Assembly: GCF_033547095.1 (NCBI RefSeq) | Contig: NZ_CP137852.1 | Span: 1,791,501-1,855,500, forward strand | From: Sediminicoccus rosea | Lineage (GTDB): Bacteria > Pseudomonadota > Alphaproteobacteria > Acetobacterales > Acetobacteraceae | Direction: 5' to 3' | Length of the DNA: 64,000 bases | In this document: positions 6,857-16,036 of the stretch, in pieces | Position numbering within the stretch: the stretch's first letter is position 1 | Layout of the letters: each line of letters begins with the position of its first letter | Position numbers and translations under genes: made by a program | The notes under the pieces: model-generated | Told to the model about the DNA's origin: nothing | Seen by the model: only the letters and a program-made list of their open reading frames with translations | Databases searched by the model: none

Positions 6857-7945
6857 ATGTTCCGCAGGGGTTTGGCCGCGCTGCTCGGCGCCGGATTGAT
6901 CAGCAGCGCTGGCTGGGCGCAGACCGCGACCCCCGCCGTCCCGGCCCCTATTCCGCCGGGGCCGCGCATCGCCATCACGGCGGTGACGCAGCCGCTGCCG
7001 ACGCAGCCGCAATACATCCTCGTGGATCAGCGCCTGATCCGCGACGGCCTGCGCGAGCGCAGCGGCGGCCGCATCGAGGTGACGCTGGCGAGCCATGCGG
7101 AGCGCAACCTGGGCGGCGCCGAGATCGTGCGCCTGGTGCGCGCGGGCCAGGCCGAAATCGGCGCGGGCACGCTCTCCACCCTCTCGGGCGACGTGCCGAT
7201 CCTGGACGGCGTGGACCTTTCGGGCCTGGCGCCCGACATCGCGCTGGCGCGGCGCATCGCGGATGCGATGACGCCCGTCGCCAACCGTGACCTGGAGCGC
7301 TTCGGCACGCGCATCCTGGCCATGTATCCCTTCCCGGCGCAGGTGGTGTTCTGTCGCGCGCCCTTCACCTCGCTCGCCGATCTGCGCGGGCGGCGGGTGC
7401 GGACCTTCGGCAACAGCCTGGTGGATTTCTTCAACGCGGTGGGCGCGCAGCCCACCTCCATCGGCTTCCCCGAGGTCTATTCGGCGCTGGAGCGTGGTGT
7501 GGTGGATTGCGCCATCACCGGCACCGGCTCGGGCGTCGCGGCCCGCTGGCCCGAGGTTTCCACGCATATCAGCGACCTGCCGGTCGCCTGGGCCGTCGCC
7601 GCCTATATCGTGAACGTCGCCTGGTGGAACCGCCAGGATCCGGCCGTGCGCGCCCTGCTGGAGCAGACCTTCCGCGAGGTGGCGGATGCCCAATGGGCGC
7701 TCGGTGCCGCCGCCACGCGCGACGGCATTGATTGCGCCATCGGCAACCGCGAGGGCTGCCGCATCCACACGCTCGCGACGCGCCCGATGACCGAGGTGAA
7801 GGCCACCGACGCCGACCGCACCGAGACGCGCCGCATCTTCGAGCAGGTGGTGCTGCCCGGCTGGGTGCGCCGCTGCGGCGCACGCTGCGGCGAGATCTAC
7901 AACCAGACGGTCGCCCCGCTCACCGGCGTTCGGTTCGGCGGCTGA
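6857..7945 (+). CDS. TRAP transporter periplasmic binding protein (DctP-type)
   Basis: A 362-residue protein with an N-terminal signal peptide (MFRRGLAALLGAGLISSAGWAQ) and a DctP-fold body. The conserved core around DLRGRRVRTFGNS (residues ~175-190) contains the Arg region that holds the ligand carboxylate in this family. A good ribosome site (GGAGG, 9 nt upstream) supports the start. It delivers an organic acid to the DctQM permease encoded just downstream. The ligand cannot be read from sequence. It is the first gene of a likely operon that runs into the HyuAB and beta-oxidation-like genes. Confidence 0.9.
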   Translation: MFRRGLAALLGAGLISSAGWAQTATPAVPAPIPPGPRIAITAVTQPLPTQPQYILVDQRLIRDGLRERSGGRIEVTLASHAERNLGGAEIVRLVRAGQAEIGAGTLSTLSGDVPILDGVDLSGLAPDIALARRIADAMTPVANRDLERFGTRILAMYPFPAQVVFCRAPFTSLADLRGRRVRTFGNSLVDFFNAVGAQPTSIGFPEVYSALERGVVDCAITGTGSGVAARWPEVSTHISDLPVAWAVAAYIVNVAWWNRQDPAVRALLEQTFREVADAQWALGAAATRDGIDCAIGNREGCRIHTLATRPMTEVKATDADRTETRRIFEQVVLPGWVRRCGARCGEIYNQTVAPLTGVRFGG

Positions 7946-7947
7946 GC

Positions 7948-8541
7948 TTGCTGCGCGCGGCAAGCCTGCTGCGCCGCGGGGTCGCTGGCCTCGCGGCGCT
8001 GATGGCCTGGGCGGCGGGCTGGAACTACGTGGCCTGTGCCCTCTTCATCACGGGTGACATCATCGGGCGCAACGCCTTCGGCGTGTCCTCCGCCGCGACG
8101 GTCGAGGTCACGGGCTACATGCTGGCCTGCGGCATCGCCTGGGGCCTCGCGCATACGCTGGCCTGCCGCGCGCATATCCGGGTGGATGTGCTGCTGATGC
8201 GCCTGCCCATGCGGTGGCGCGCGCCGCTGCATGTCTTCTCCCTGCTGCTGCTGACGGTCTTCGCCGTCTTCGTCGCCTGGGCCGCCTGGGCGCTGGTGGA
8301 TGAAAGCGCGCTCTTCGACGCGCATGACAATTCCGCGCTGCGCGTGCCGCTGGTGATCCCGCAGGGCATCTGGGCCGTGGGGCTTTCCGCCTTCGTGCTC
8401 ATGTGCGCCGTCCTGCTGCTGGAATCCGCGCTGGCCCTGCTGCTGGGCGCGGGCGCGCGGCTGGATGGGCTGCTCGGCTCCCGCACCCTGGCCGATGAGA
8501 CGGAGGAAGCGCTGGAAGCGGTCGCGATGGCGCGCAAATGA
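7948..8541 (+). CDS. TRAP transporter small permease (DctQ-type)
   Basis: About 197 residues with four hydrophobic helices (around residues 15-40, 48-70, 90-112 and 130-155), the DctQ pattern. The reading frame extends far upstream inside dctP, but the homologous part begins at 7948, where a TTG lies two bases after the dctP stop (TGAGCTTG). A later ATG at about 8002 would remove part of the first helix. DctQ bridges the binding protein and the DctM channel. It overlaps dctM by 4 bp. Confidence 0.85.
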   Translation: MLRAASLLRRGVAGLAALMAWAAGWNYVACALFITGDIIGRNAFGVSSAATVEVTGYMLACGIAWGLAHTLACRAHIRVDVLLMRLPMRWRAPLHVFSLLLLTVFAVFVAWAAWALVDESALFDAHDNSALRVPLVIPQGIWAVGLSAFVLMCAVLLLESALALLLGAGARLDGLLGSRTLADETEEALEAVAMARK

Positions 8542-9902
8542 TCGCGATCGTCTTCCTGCTGGGCCTGCTCGGCGTTCTGGTCGTGGCGGCCGCCGCCGGC
8601 GCCCAGGCGCTGCCCATCGCCGAGATCCTGATGCTGATCGGCGTTTTCATCATCTTCTTCAGCTCGGGCGTCTATATCGCCGCCGTGCTGGGCGTGCTGG
8701 CCTTCCTGACCGGCTTCATGTTCAGCGACCGGCCCTGGTGGAATTTCGCGGGGCAGACGCTCTGGGGGCCATCGTCGAACTTCGTCCTCGTCGCCGTGCC
8801 GCTCTTCCTCCTCATGGGCGAGATCCTGCTGCGGGCGGGGCTGAGCGACCGTCTCTATCGCGCGCTGAACATCTGGCTGAACCGCCTGCCGGGCGGCCTG
8901 CTGCACACCAACATCGTGAGCTGCGCGGTGTTCAGCGCCATCAGCGGATCGAGCGTGGCGACGGCGGCCACCATGGGCTCGGTGGCGCTGCCCTATTTCC
9001 AGGGCACGGCCTACAACCAGCGCTGGGTGCTGGGCTCGCTGGCGGCCGGCGGCGCGCTCGGCAACCTCATCCCGCCCGGCATCACCTTCATCATCTACGG
9101 GCTGATCACCGAGACCTCGGTCGGCCAGCTCTACATCGCCGCACTCCTGCCCTCGATCCTGGTCACCGGCCTCTTCCTGCTGCTGATCGCGGCCCATGGG
9201 CTGCGCCACCCGATGGAGAAGCCGCCGCCGCTGCCGCTTGCCATGAAGCTGGCCGCGCTGCGCGACCTCGTGCCCACCATGCTGCTCATCTTCCTGGTGC
9301 TCGGCTCGATCTATGCCGGCTGGGCGACCCCGACGGAAGCCGCGGCACTCGGCGTCACGGGCGCGATGTTCTTCGCGGCGCTGGAGCGCAAGCTCTCCTT
9401 CCGGATGCTGCACGCCTCGGCCGAGGCCACGGCGCGCAACACCGCGCTGCTCGGCCTCATCATCTTCGGCGCCTATCTGCTGAACTACATCCTGACAACC
9501 ATCAACGTGCCCCAGGCGCTGGCCGGCCTGATCGCGGACCTGCCGCTGCCGCCCTGGGCCATCATGCTCTGCATCATCGGGCTCTATTTCGCGCTCGGCA
9601 CCTTCATGGAGGGCTTCTCCATGATCATCACCACGGTGCCCGTCGTCTTCCCGATCGTCGTCGCCCTTGGCTATGACCCGATCTGGTTCGGCGTGATCAT
9701 CACCATGCTGGTGGAGATCGCGCAGATCAGCCCGCCCGACGGAACCGTGATGTATGTGCTGCAGGGCATGCGCCGAAAACCGGGGCCGATCACCGACGTC
9801 TTCGTGGGCGTGATGCCCTTCCTGCTGGCCTATCTGGCGGCGGTCGGGCTCCTGCTGATATTCCCCGAGATCGCGCTCTGGTTGCCGCGAATCCTCTCCT
9901 GA
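8538..9902 (+). CDS. TRAP transporter large permease (DctM-type)
   Basis: A 454-residue integral membrane protein with about 12 hydrophobic segments and DctM hallmarks: the SGSSVATAATMGSVALPYF segment (residues ~136-155) and the ALGNLIPPG turn. The DctM subunit is a sodium-dependent, elevator-type secondary transporter that imports the substrate captured by the DctP protein. The start lies in an ATGA overlap with dctQ. The next gene is another binding protein of a different class, 17 bp after the stop. Confidence 0.95.
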   Translation: MIAIVFLLGLLGVLVVAAAAGAQALPIAEILMLIGVFIIFFSSGVYIAAVLGVLAFLTGFMFSDRPWWNFAGQTLWGPSSNFVLVAVPLFLLMGEILLRAGLSDRLYRALNIWLNRLPGGLLHTNIVSCAVFSAISGSSVATAATMGSVALPYFQGTAYNQRWVLGSLAAGGALGNLIPPGITFIIYGLITETSVGQLYIAALLPSILVTGLFLLLIAAHGLRHPMEKPPPLPLAMKLAALRDLVPTMLLIFLVLGSIYAGWATPTEAAALGVTGAMFFAALERKLSFRMLHASAEATARNTALLGLIIFGAYLLNYILTTINVPQALAGLIADLPLPPWAIMLCIIGLYFALGTFMEGFSMIITTVPVVFPIVVALGYDPIWFGVIITMLVEIAQISPPDGTVMYVLQGMRRKPGPITDVFVGVMPFLLAYLAAVGLLLIFPEIALWLPRILS

Positions 9903-9919
9903 CCCTTCGGAGCCTCTTC

Positions 9920-10891
9920 ATGTTCAGACGCATGCTTCTCCTCGCCGCCGCGCTTGTCGCGTCTCCCGTCCTGGCGTCCGCGCAGGCGCCGCAGCCGGGC
10001 TTCGAGCGGCCGATCCGCATCATCATCCCGATCGCGCCCGGCGGCGGCACGGATGTCTTCGCCCGCCTGCTGGCGGAGATCGTGGGCACCTCGCTCGGCC
10101 AGCCCATCGTGGCGGAGAACCGGCCCGGCGCCTCCTCCACCATCGGCACGCAGTTCGTGGCCGAGCAGCGGCCCGATGGCACCACGCTGCTGTTCACGGC
10201 GAATGCGCCCATCACCGCGGCCCCGCATGTGATGAATGTGCGCTACACGCTGGACCAGCTGGACCCGATGTTCATCGTGGGCCACACCGGCTTCACCCTC
10301 TGTGTCCGGCAGGACAGCCCGATCCAGAACGCGCAGCAGCTCATCGCCGCGATGCGCGCCGCGCCGGGCCGCTTCACCTACGGGACCGATGGCGTGGGCG
10401 GGAACATGCATCTCGCCGCCGAGCGCGTCTTCAAGGCGCTGGGCATCGAGGCGACGATGGTGCCCTTCCAGGGCGCGGCGCAGACGCTGACCGCCTTCTC
10501 CGGTGGCCATATCGACCTCTATGGCGGCTCCATCGCGGTCGCCATGCCGGCCATCCGTGATGGCCGTGCGCGCTGCCTGATCCTGACCCAGCGCGCCCAG
10601 CACCCGGAGGTGCCGACCGGCTCCGGCCTCGACGCGCTTGGCATCCCGAATGAGGAGACGCTGATCTGGTGGGGCATGCTGGCGCCGAAGGGCCTGCCGG
10701 CCGACCGCCGCGCCGCGCTGATGACGGCCTTCGAGGCCGCCTGGCGCACCGAGCGCTTCCAGACGCAGCTCGCCCGCTCCGGCGTGACCCCGCAGTTCCG
10801 GGACAGCGCCGCCTCGGCCCAGCTGATCAACGGGGAGAGCGAGGCGCTGGGCCGCGTCGCGCGCCAGGTCGGCATCGAGCGGCAGCGCTGA
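9920..10891 (+). CDS. Bug/TctC-family tripartite tricarboxylate-type binding protein
   Basis: A 323-residue periplasmic protein with a signal peptide (cleavage after ASAQ, residue ~22). The Bug-family PIRIIIPIAPGGGTDVFAR segment opens the mature domain, where the PGGGxD loop binds the carboxylate ligand. The family is hugely expanded in Burkholderiales and Roseomonas-type Acetobacteraceae. No TctA or TctB genes accompany it; the neighbours are a TRAP permease upstream and hyuA two bases downstream. It may feed a distant TctAB pair or act in ligand sensing. The ligand is probably related to the substrate degraded by the following enzymes. Confidence 0.9.
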   Translation: MFRRMLLLAAALVASPVLASAQAPQPGFERPIRIIIPIAPGGGTDVFARLLAEIVGTSLGQPIVAENRPGASSTIGTQFVAEQRPDGTTLLFTANAPITAAPHVMNVRYTLDQLDPMFIVGHTGFTLCVRQDSPIQNAQQLIAAMRAAPGRFTYGTDGVGGNMHLAAERVFKALGIEATMVPFQGAAQTLTAFSGGHIDLYGGSIAVAMPAIRDGRARCLILTQRAQHPEVPTGSGLDALGIPNEETLIWWGMLAPKGLPADRRAALMTAFEAAWRTERFQTQLARSGVTPQFRDSAASAQLINGESEALGRVARQVGIERQR

Positions 10892-10892
10892 G

Positions 10893-12926
10893 ATGGAGAC
10901 CCGCCCGGTTCGCATCGCCGTCGATATCGGCGGGACTTTCACCGACCTGCAGATCCTCGATGCGCGCCAGGGCCGGGTCGTCGCCTGGAAGACGCCCACC
11001 ACGCCGGCCGACCCCTCCGAGGGGCTGATGACCGGCGTGTGCGAGGCCGCGGAGCGCTTCGGCTTCGCGCTCTCCGATGTCGGCATGCTGCTGCATGGCA
11101 CGACCATCGCGACCAATGCCGTGCTCGAGCGCAAGCTCGCGCGCGGCGTGCTGCTGACCACGGCGGGCTTCGAGGATGTGCTGGAGATCACCCGCCATTT
11201 CCGGCGGGACGTGTACGGCCTCGCCCCCGACCCGCTGCCCTGCCTGATCGAGCGCGACATGCGCCTCGGCGTGGCCGAGCGGCTGCGGGCCGATGGCAGC
11301 GTGGAGACGCCGCTCGGCGATGTCTCCGCCGTCATCGCGCGGCTGAAGTCCTTGCAGCCCGAGGCCATCGCGATCGGCCTGCTGCACGCCTATGCCAATC
11401 CGGCGCATGAACTGGCGCTGCGCGATGCCGTGCGGGCCGCGCTGCCGGATGTGCCGGTCAGCCTCTCCAGCGAGATCAGCCCCGAGATCCGCGAGTATGA
11501 GCGGCTTTCCACCACGGTGCTGAACGCGCTGCTCATGCCCGTGGTGCAGCGCTACCTGGCACGGCTGGAGGCGCGGGTGGGGGAGGGCGGCTTCGCGCCG
11601 CGCATCTTCCTCGTGCAGTCCAATGGCGGCATGTGCAGCCTGAGGCGCGCGGCGGAACAGCCGGCGCGACTGCTGCTCTCCGGCCCCTCGGGCGGCGCGC
11701 TGGCGGCGGAGCGTCTCTCGCGTCGCCTCGCGCGCCCCAACCTCGTCGCCGTGGACATGGGCGGCACCAGCTTCGATGTGAGCGTGGTGCAGGATCACCG
11801 CATCGGCCTCGTCACCCAGGGCGAGGTGGACCGGCTGCCGGTGCGCCTGCCCATGGTGGAGATGCGGACCATCGGCGCGGGTGGCGGCTCCATCGCCGCC
11901 GTGGATGCCTCGGGCCGCCTCACCGCCGGGCCACGCTCGGCCGGTGCGCGGCCGGGCCCGGTCTGCTACGGGCGGGGCGGCACCCAGCCCACCGTGACCG
12001 ATGCCAATGCCGTGCTCGGCCGCTTCGACCCGGATTTCTTCCTGGGCGGCGCCATGGCGCTGGAGCTGGACGCGGCGCGCGCCGCCATGGCGCAGCATGT
12101 GGGCCAGCCGCTTGGCCTGCCGGTCGAGGAGGCGGCAGAGGGCGTGATGCGCGTCACCAACGTCAACCTCGCCGCCGCCGTGCGGCTTTCGCTGTTCGAG
12201 AAGGGGCTGGACCCGCGCGACTTCGCGCTGCTCTCCTTCGGCGGCGCGGGCGGGCTGCACGCCACGGAAGTGGCGGATGAGCTCGGCATCACCGAGGTGA
12301 TCTTCCCGCGCGAGCCGGGTACTCTCTCCGCCTATGGCATCCTGTTTTCCGACCTGGTGCAGGACCTCGCCCGCTCCCGCCTGCTGCCGGCGGAACCGGC
12401 GGCGCTGCCGGCCATCACCGCCGCCATCGCCGAACTCCGCGCCGAGGCGGTGGCGCGGCTGGATGCGGATGGCGTCCCGGAGGAGATGCGCGCCATCGAG
12501 GTCTCGGCCGACCTTCGCTATCACGGCCAGGCCTTCGAGCTGCTGGTCCCCTGGCCCGAGGCGCCGGACCTGCCTGCCTTGCTCACCCGCTTCCACGCCG
12601 AGCACCGCGCCCGCTTCTCCTACGCGGCCGAGGACGAGAAGGTGGAGATCGTGACGCTGCGCATGTCGGCCATTGGCCGCCTGCCCAAGCCGGCCGAGGC
12701 CGCGCCCACGCCGCCCGCCACGCGCACGCCCCCCGGCACGCGCCAGGTCTGGCAGCAGGGTGGCGCGGCCGCTTGGCCGGTCTGGCGGCGCGAGGCGCTG
12801 CACGGCGCCGATGTGATCGAAGGCCCGGCCATCGTGGAGGAGGCCTTCGCCACCCATGTCATCTCCGCCGGCTGGCGCGCGGGGCTGGACCCTGAAGGCG
12901 CCGTCATCGCGAGGAAAATCGCATGA
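10893..12926 (+). CDS. hyuA: Hydantoinase/oxoprolinase family, subunit A
   Basis: A 677-residue member of the HyuA/5-oxoprolinase/acetone-carboxylase family. The N-terminal ASKHA-like phosphate loop VDIGGTFTDLQ lies at residues ~10-20. A second nucleotide-binding element VAVDMGGTSFDVSVV lies around residues 284-300, with FGGAGGLHATEVA further on. The family hydrolyses ATP to open cyclic amides or to activate ketones for carboxylation. It ends with an ATGA overlap onto hyuB, so the subunits should be made together. The true substrate is unknown: hydantoins, oxoproline or a ketone are all possible. The downstream MaoC and dehydrogenase genes favour processing of a carbonyl or acyl substrate. 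Confidence 0.9.
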   Translation: METRPVRIAVDIGGTFTDLQILDARQGRVVAWKTPTTPADPSEGLMTGVCEAAERFGFALSDVGMLLHGTTIATNAVLERKLARGVLLTTAGFEDVLEITRHFRRDVYGLAPDPLPCLIERDMRLGVAERLRADGSVETPLGDVSAVIARLKSLQPEAIAIGLLHAYANPAHELALRDAVRAALPDVPVSLSSEISPEIREYERLSTTVLNALLMPVVQRYLARLEARVGEGGFAPRIFLVQSNGGMCSLRRAAEQPARLLLSGPSGGALAAERLSRRLARPNLVAVDMGGTSFDVSVVQDHRIGLVTQGEVDRLPVRLPMVEMRTIGAGGGSIAAVDASGRLTAGPRSAGARPGPVCYGRGGTQPTVTDANAVLGRFDPDFFLGGAMALELDAARAAMAQHVGQPLGLPVEEAAEGVMRVTNVNLAAAVRLSLFEKGLDPRDFALLSFGGAGGLHATEVADELGITEVIFPREPGTLSAYGILFSDLVQDLARSRLLPAEPAALPAITAAIAELRAEAVARLDADGVPEEMRAIEVSADLRYHGQAFELLVPWPEAPDLPALLTRFHAEHRARFSYAAEDEKVEIVTLRMSAIGRLPKPAEAAPTPPATRTPPGTRQVWQQGGAAAWPVWRREALHGADVIEGPAIVEEAFATHVISAGWRAGLDPEGAVIARKIA

Positions 12927-14545
12927 GCTTGGGACCGATCGAGATCGAGGTCATCCGCAACGCGCTGAACGCCGCGGCGGCCGAGATGGACGTCACCGTC
13001 TGGCGCACCAGCCGCAGCACCATCGTGCGCGAACTGCTCGACTACTCCACGGCGGTGTTCGACGCCGAGGGCTGGAACCTCGCGCAATCCGCGCGCATCC
13101 CGGGCCATCTGAACTCGATGAGCCACGCGCTGCGCGAGTTGCTGGCGCACCATGTGCCGAGCGGCGAATGGGGCGAGGGCGATGTCGTCATCACCAACGA
13201 CCCCTATTGCGGCGGCCAGCACCTGCCGGACATCCTGGCCTTCAAGGCGGTGTTCCACGAAGGCCGGCGCATCGCCTTCGTCGGCACGCTCTGCCACCAC
13301 ATTGATGTGGGCGGCCTTGCCGCCGGCAGCTACGCCGCCAAGGCCACCGAGATCTTCCAGGAAGGCCTGCGAATCCCGCCGGTGAAGATCATCGCGAAGG
13401 GCGTCCGCAATGACGGCGTCTGGGCGATGATCCGCCAGAACATCCGCAAGCCCGACCTGCTGCTGGGCGACCTCTCCTCGCAGCTTGCGAGCCTCGACGT
13501 GGGTGCCACCGCCATCCTGCGCCTCGCCCGCCGCTATGGCGCGGATGCGATGCTGGAAGCGGGCAACCGCATCCTCGCGATGAGCGAGGCCGGCATGCGC
13601 GCCGCCATCGCCCGCATGCCCGATGGCACCTATGAGTTCGAGGATTTCCTCGATGATGACGGCATCGCGCTCGGGGTTCCCATCCGCCTGCATGTCGCCG
13701 TCACCATCACGGGCGATACGGCGAGCGTGGACCTCTCCGGCTGCGGGCCGCAGGTGGCGGGGCCGACCAATGCGACGCTCGCCAGCACCAATGCGGCGGT
13801 CATGTTCTCGCTCATGTGCTGCGCCGATCCCTCGCTGCACATGAGCGCCGGCTGCTACCGCCCGATCAGCGTGGTGGCACCCGAGGGGCTGGTGGTGAAT
13901 GCGCGCCATCCGGCCCCCGTGGCGCATCGCGTGGCCGTCACGCACCGGCTGCTCAACGCCATGATGGGCGCGCTGCACCAGGCGGTGCCGGACATCATTC
14001 CCGCCGCCTATTACGGCAACAGCTACGTCACCACCTTCCAGACGGTCGCCGAGACGCGCGAAGTGCTGGTGGAGATCGAGATCGGCGGCTCGGGCGGGCA
14101 TCCGGCGAAGGATGGCGTGAACGCCTATGCGTCGGGGATGCACAACAACAGCAACATCCCGATCGAGATGATCGAGGCGCAGATGCCGCTCACCATCATG
14201 CGCTACGGGTTGCGCAATGGCAGCGGCGGGGCGGGGCGCTTCCGGGGGGGCTTGGGCCTCATCCGCGAATGGCGCATCGACAGCCCGGCCTGCTTCTTCA
14301 CCAGCAACATGGACCGCTTCGACCACGCGCCCTATGGCCTGGCCGGCGGCGGCCCGGCGGCCAAGGGTGCGCTGGTGTTGCGACGCGATGGGGTGGAAAG
14401 CCCCATCCCGCCCAAGACCGACAACCTGCCACTTCGCGCGGGCGATGTGGTGCGGCTCGAGACCTCGGGCGGCGGCGGCTTCGGCCCGCCCGCCGAGCGC
14501 ACGCCGGAAGCGGCCGCGCATGACGCCGCGATGGGCTACCTGTGA
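12923..14545 (+). CDS. hyuB: Hydantoinase/oxoprolinase family, subunit B
   Basis: A 540-residue HyuB homologue with the family's metal-binding region. SARIPGHLNSMSHAL (near residue 55) and DVVITNDPYCGGQHLPDI (about residues 88-105) contain the Asp/His ligands, followed by CHHIDVGGL. The Gly-rich FRGGLGLIREW segment near residue 440 and a terminal GGGGFGPP are typical. Together with HyuA it forms the ATP-dependent hydrolase or carboxylase. Its stop overlaps the GTG start of the MaoC gene (GTGA). Confidence 0.92.
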   Translation: MSLGPIEIEVIRNALNAAAAEMDVTVWRTSRSTIVRELLDYSTAVFDAEGWNLAQSARIPGHLNSMSHALRELLAHHVPSGEWGEGDVVITNDPYCGGQHLPDILAFKAVFHEGRRIAFVGTLCHHIDVGGLAAGSYAAKATEIFQEGLRIPPVKIIAKGVRNDGVWAMIRQNIRKPDLLLGDLSSQLASLDVGATAILRLARRYGADAMLEAGNRILAMSEAGMRAAIARMPDGTYEFEDFLDDDGIALGVPIRLHVAVTITGDTASVDLSGCGPQVAGPTNATLASTNAAVMFSLMCCADPSLHMSAGCYRPISVVAPEGLVVNARHPAPVAHRVAVTHRLLNAMMGALHQAVPDIIPAAYYGNSYVTTFQTVAETREVLVEIEIGGSGGHPAKDGVNAYASGMHNNSNIPIEMIEAQMPLTIMRYGLRNGSGGAGRFRGGLGLIREWRIDSPACFFTSNMDRFDHAPYGLAGGGPAAKGALVLRRDGVESPIPPKTDNLPLRAGDVVRLETSGGGGFGPPAERTPEAAAHDAAMGYL

Positions 14546-15009
14546 GTTTCGACCCGCGGGAACATCGCCTGGCGCCGCAGCGCTGGTTCGAGGATTTCAC
14601 CCTGGGCGAGCAGTTCCGCCTGCCCAGCCGCACCATGACGGAGGCGATCTTCCTCGCCTTCCAGGCCGCCAGCGGCGACAACCACCCGGTGCATTACGAC
14701 GTGGAGTTCTGCCGCGCGCGCGGCATGCCGCACATGCTGGCGCACGGCTTCCAGGTGCTGATCCAGACGGCGGCCGGGGCGGGGATGCTCCCCTTCATGA
14801 TCGAGGACAGCCTCAAGGGTTTCCTGGAGCAATCCAGCCGCTTCCTGCACCCGGTATTTGTCGGCGACACGCTCTACGCGACGCTCACCGTGGACGAGCT
14901 GACGCCCGGCCGCACCACCGGCGTTCTGGGCCTGGCCTCCACGGTCCATAATCAGGCGGGCGTCTTGGTGATGGACGGAAAGCAGCGCTACCTTCTCCGC
15001 AAGCGGTGA
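14542..15009 (+). CDS. MaoC-like hotdog-fold dehydratase
   Basis: A 155-residue protein with the R-specific enoyl-CoA hydratase signature. FxxGDNHPVHYD (residues ~36-49 region, AASGDNHPVHYD) carries the catalytic Asp-His pair, with FCRARGMPHMLAHGF after it. It starts with GTG overlapping the hyuB stop. The reaction is reversible hydration of an enoyl-CoA. Position between HyuAB and a 3-hydroxyacyl-CoA dehydrogenase suggests consecutive steps in catabolism of the compound brought in by the TRAP system. Confidence 0.88.
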   Translation: MSFDPREHRLAPQRWFEDFTLGEQFRLPSRTMTEAIFLAFQAASGDNHPVHYDVEFCRARGMPHMLAHGFQVLIQTAAGAGMLPFMIEDSLKGFLEQSSRFLHPVFVGDTLYATLTVDELTPGRTTGVLGLASTVHNQAGVLVMDGKQRYLLRKR

Positions 15010-15055
15010 CATGAGCGGGGGCGATGGCTCTCGGCCGCACCCAGGGAGGACACAC

Positions 15056-16036
15056 ATGCCAAAGCAACTCCGCGTCGCCGTCATCGGCGCCGGCACCATG
15101 GGCCATGCGCTGGCCCTGGTCTTCGCCATGGGCGGCCATCACGTGCGGTTGACCGATGCCAGCGAAGCCACGCTCGCCCGCGCCCAGGTGCTGATGGAAA
15201 AGGCGCTCGCCACGCTGGAGGAGGTGGGCGAGGCGCCCAGGGGCTGGGGCAGCGCGCAGCTTGCCCAGGCCTGCACCCGCCACGCGACGCTGGAGGAATG
15301 CGTCGAGGGCGCGGAACTCATCGTCGAGGCCATCGTGGAAAACCCCGAGGCCAAGCGCGACCTCTATGCCCGGCTCGATGCCTGTGCCCCCGCGAATGCG
15401 ATCTGGGCCAGCAACACGAGCTACTTGGATGTGTTTCCGCTCATGCCCGTGCATCGCCTGAAGCGCGCGCTGATCGCCCATTGGTACACGCCGCCTTATC
15501 TGGTGGACCTGGTGGACCTCGTCCCCCATGCCGAGACGGAGGAGGCGGTGCTGCAGGAGGTGAAATCGGTGATCGAGGCGATGGGCAAGGTTCCCATCGT
15601 CATGCGGAAATTCATCCCCGGCTACATCGCCAACCGCATCCAGGCCGCCGTCCAGGCCGAGGTGCAGATGCTGATCGATGAGGGCTATGCCACGGCGCAG
15701 GAGGTGGATGCGGCGGTGCTGCACGGCATCGGGCTGCGGCTGAACATCATCGGCGTCATGGCCAAGGCGGATTTCACCGGGTTGCCGATGCTGCAGCACG
15801 CCTTCCGCAACAAGATGTACACGCCGCCCGAGGACAAGGGCGGCAGCGCCAGCATGGATGCGCTGGTGGCCAAGGGCATGGGCGGCGTGATGGATGGCCG
15901 CGGCTATTACGACTGGGAAGGCCGCCCGCCCGCCGAACTCTTCGAGGAGCGCGACCGCAAGCTCATCCAGCTCAAGCAGAGCCTCCGCAAGATCGGCTAC
16001 ATGGCGGGCTTCGACGTGAAGGCGAACAAGGCATGA
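15056..16036 (+). CDS. 3-hydroxyacyl-CoA dehydrogenase family protein
   Basis: A 326-residue NAD-dependent dehydrogenase. The Rossmann motif VIGAGTMGHALALVFAMGG lies at residues ~9-28 and the catalytic-region pattern IVEAIVENPEAK follows. An SNTSYL segment and an HWYTPPYLVDLVDLV helix correspond to the substrate His/Glu region. The C-terminal 3HCDH domain occupies ~185-290. The ATG at 15056, preceded by GGGAGG, is used rather than an in-frame codon at 15011. It probably oxidises the hydroxyacyl product of the MaoC-type hydratase. It overlaps the SDR gene by 4 bp. Confidence 0.9.
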   Translation: MPKQLRVAVIGAGTMGHALALVFAMGGHHVRLTDASEATLARAQVLMEKALATLEEVGEAPRGWGSAQLAQACTRHATLEECVEGAELIVEAIVENPEAKRDLYARLDACAPANAIWASNTSYLDVFPLMPVHRLKRALIAHWYTPPYLVDLVDLVPHAETEEAVLQEVKSVIEAMGKVPIVMRKFIPGYIANRIQAAVQAEVQMLIDEGYATAQEVDAAVLHGIGLRLNIIGVMAKADFTGLPMLQHAFRNKMYTPPEDKGGSASMDALVAKGMGGVMDGRGYYDWEGRPPAELFEERDRKLIQLKQSLRKIGYMAGFDVKANKA

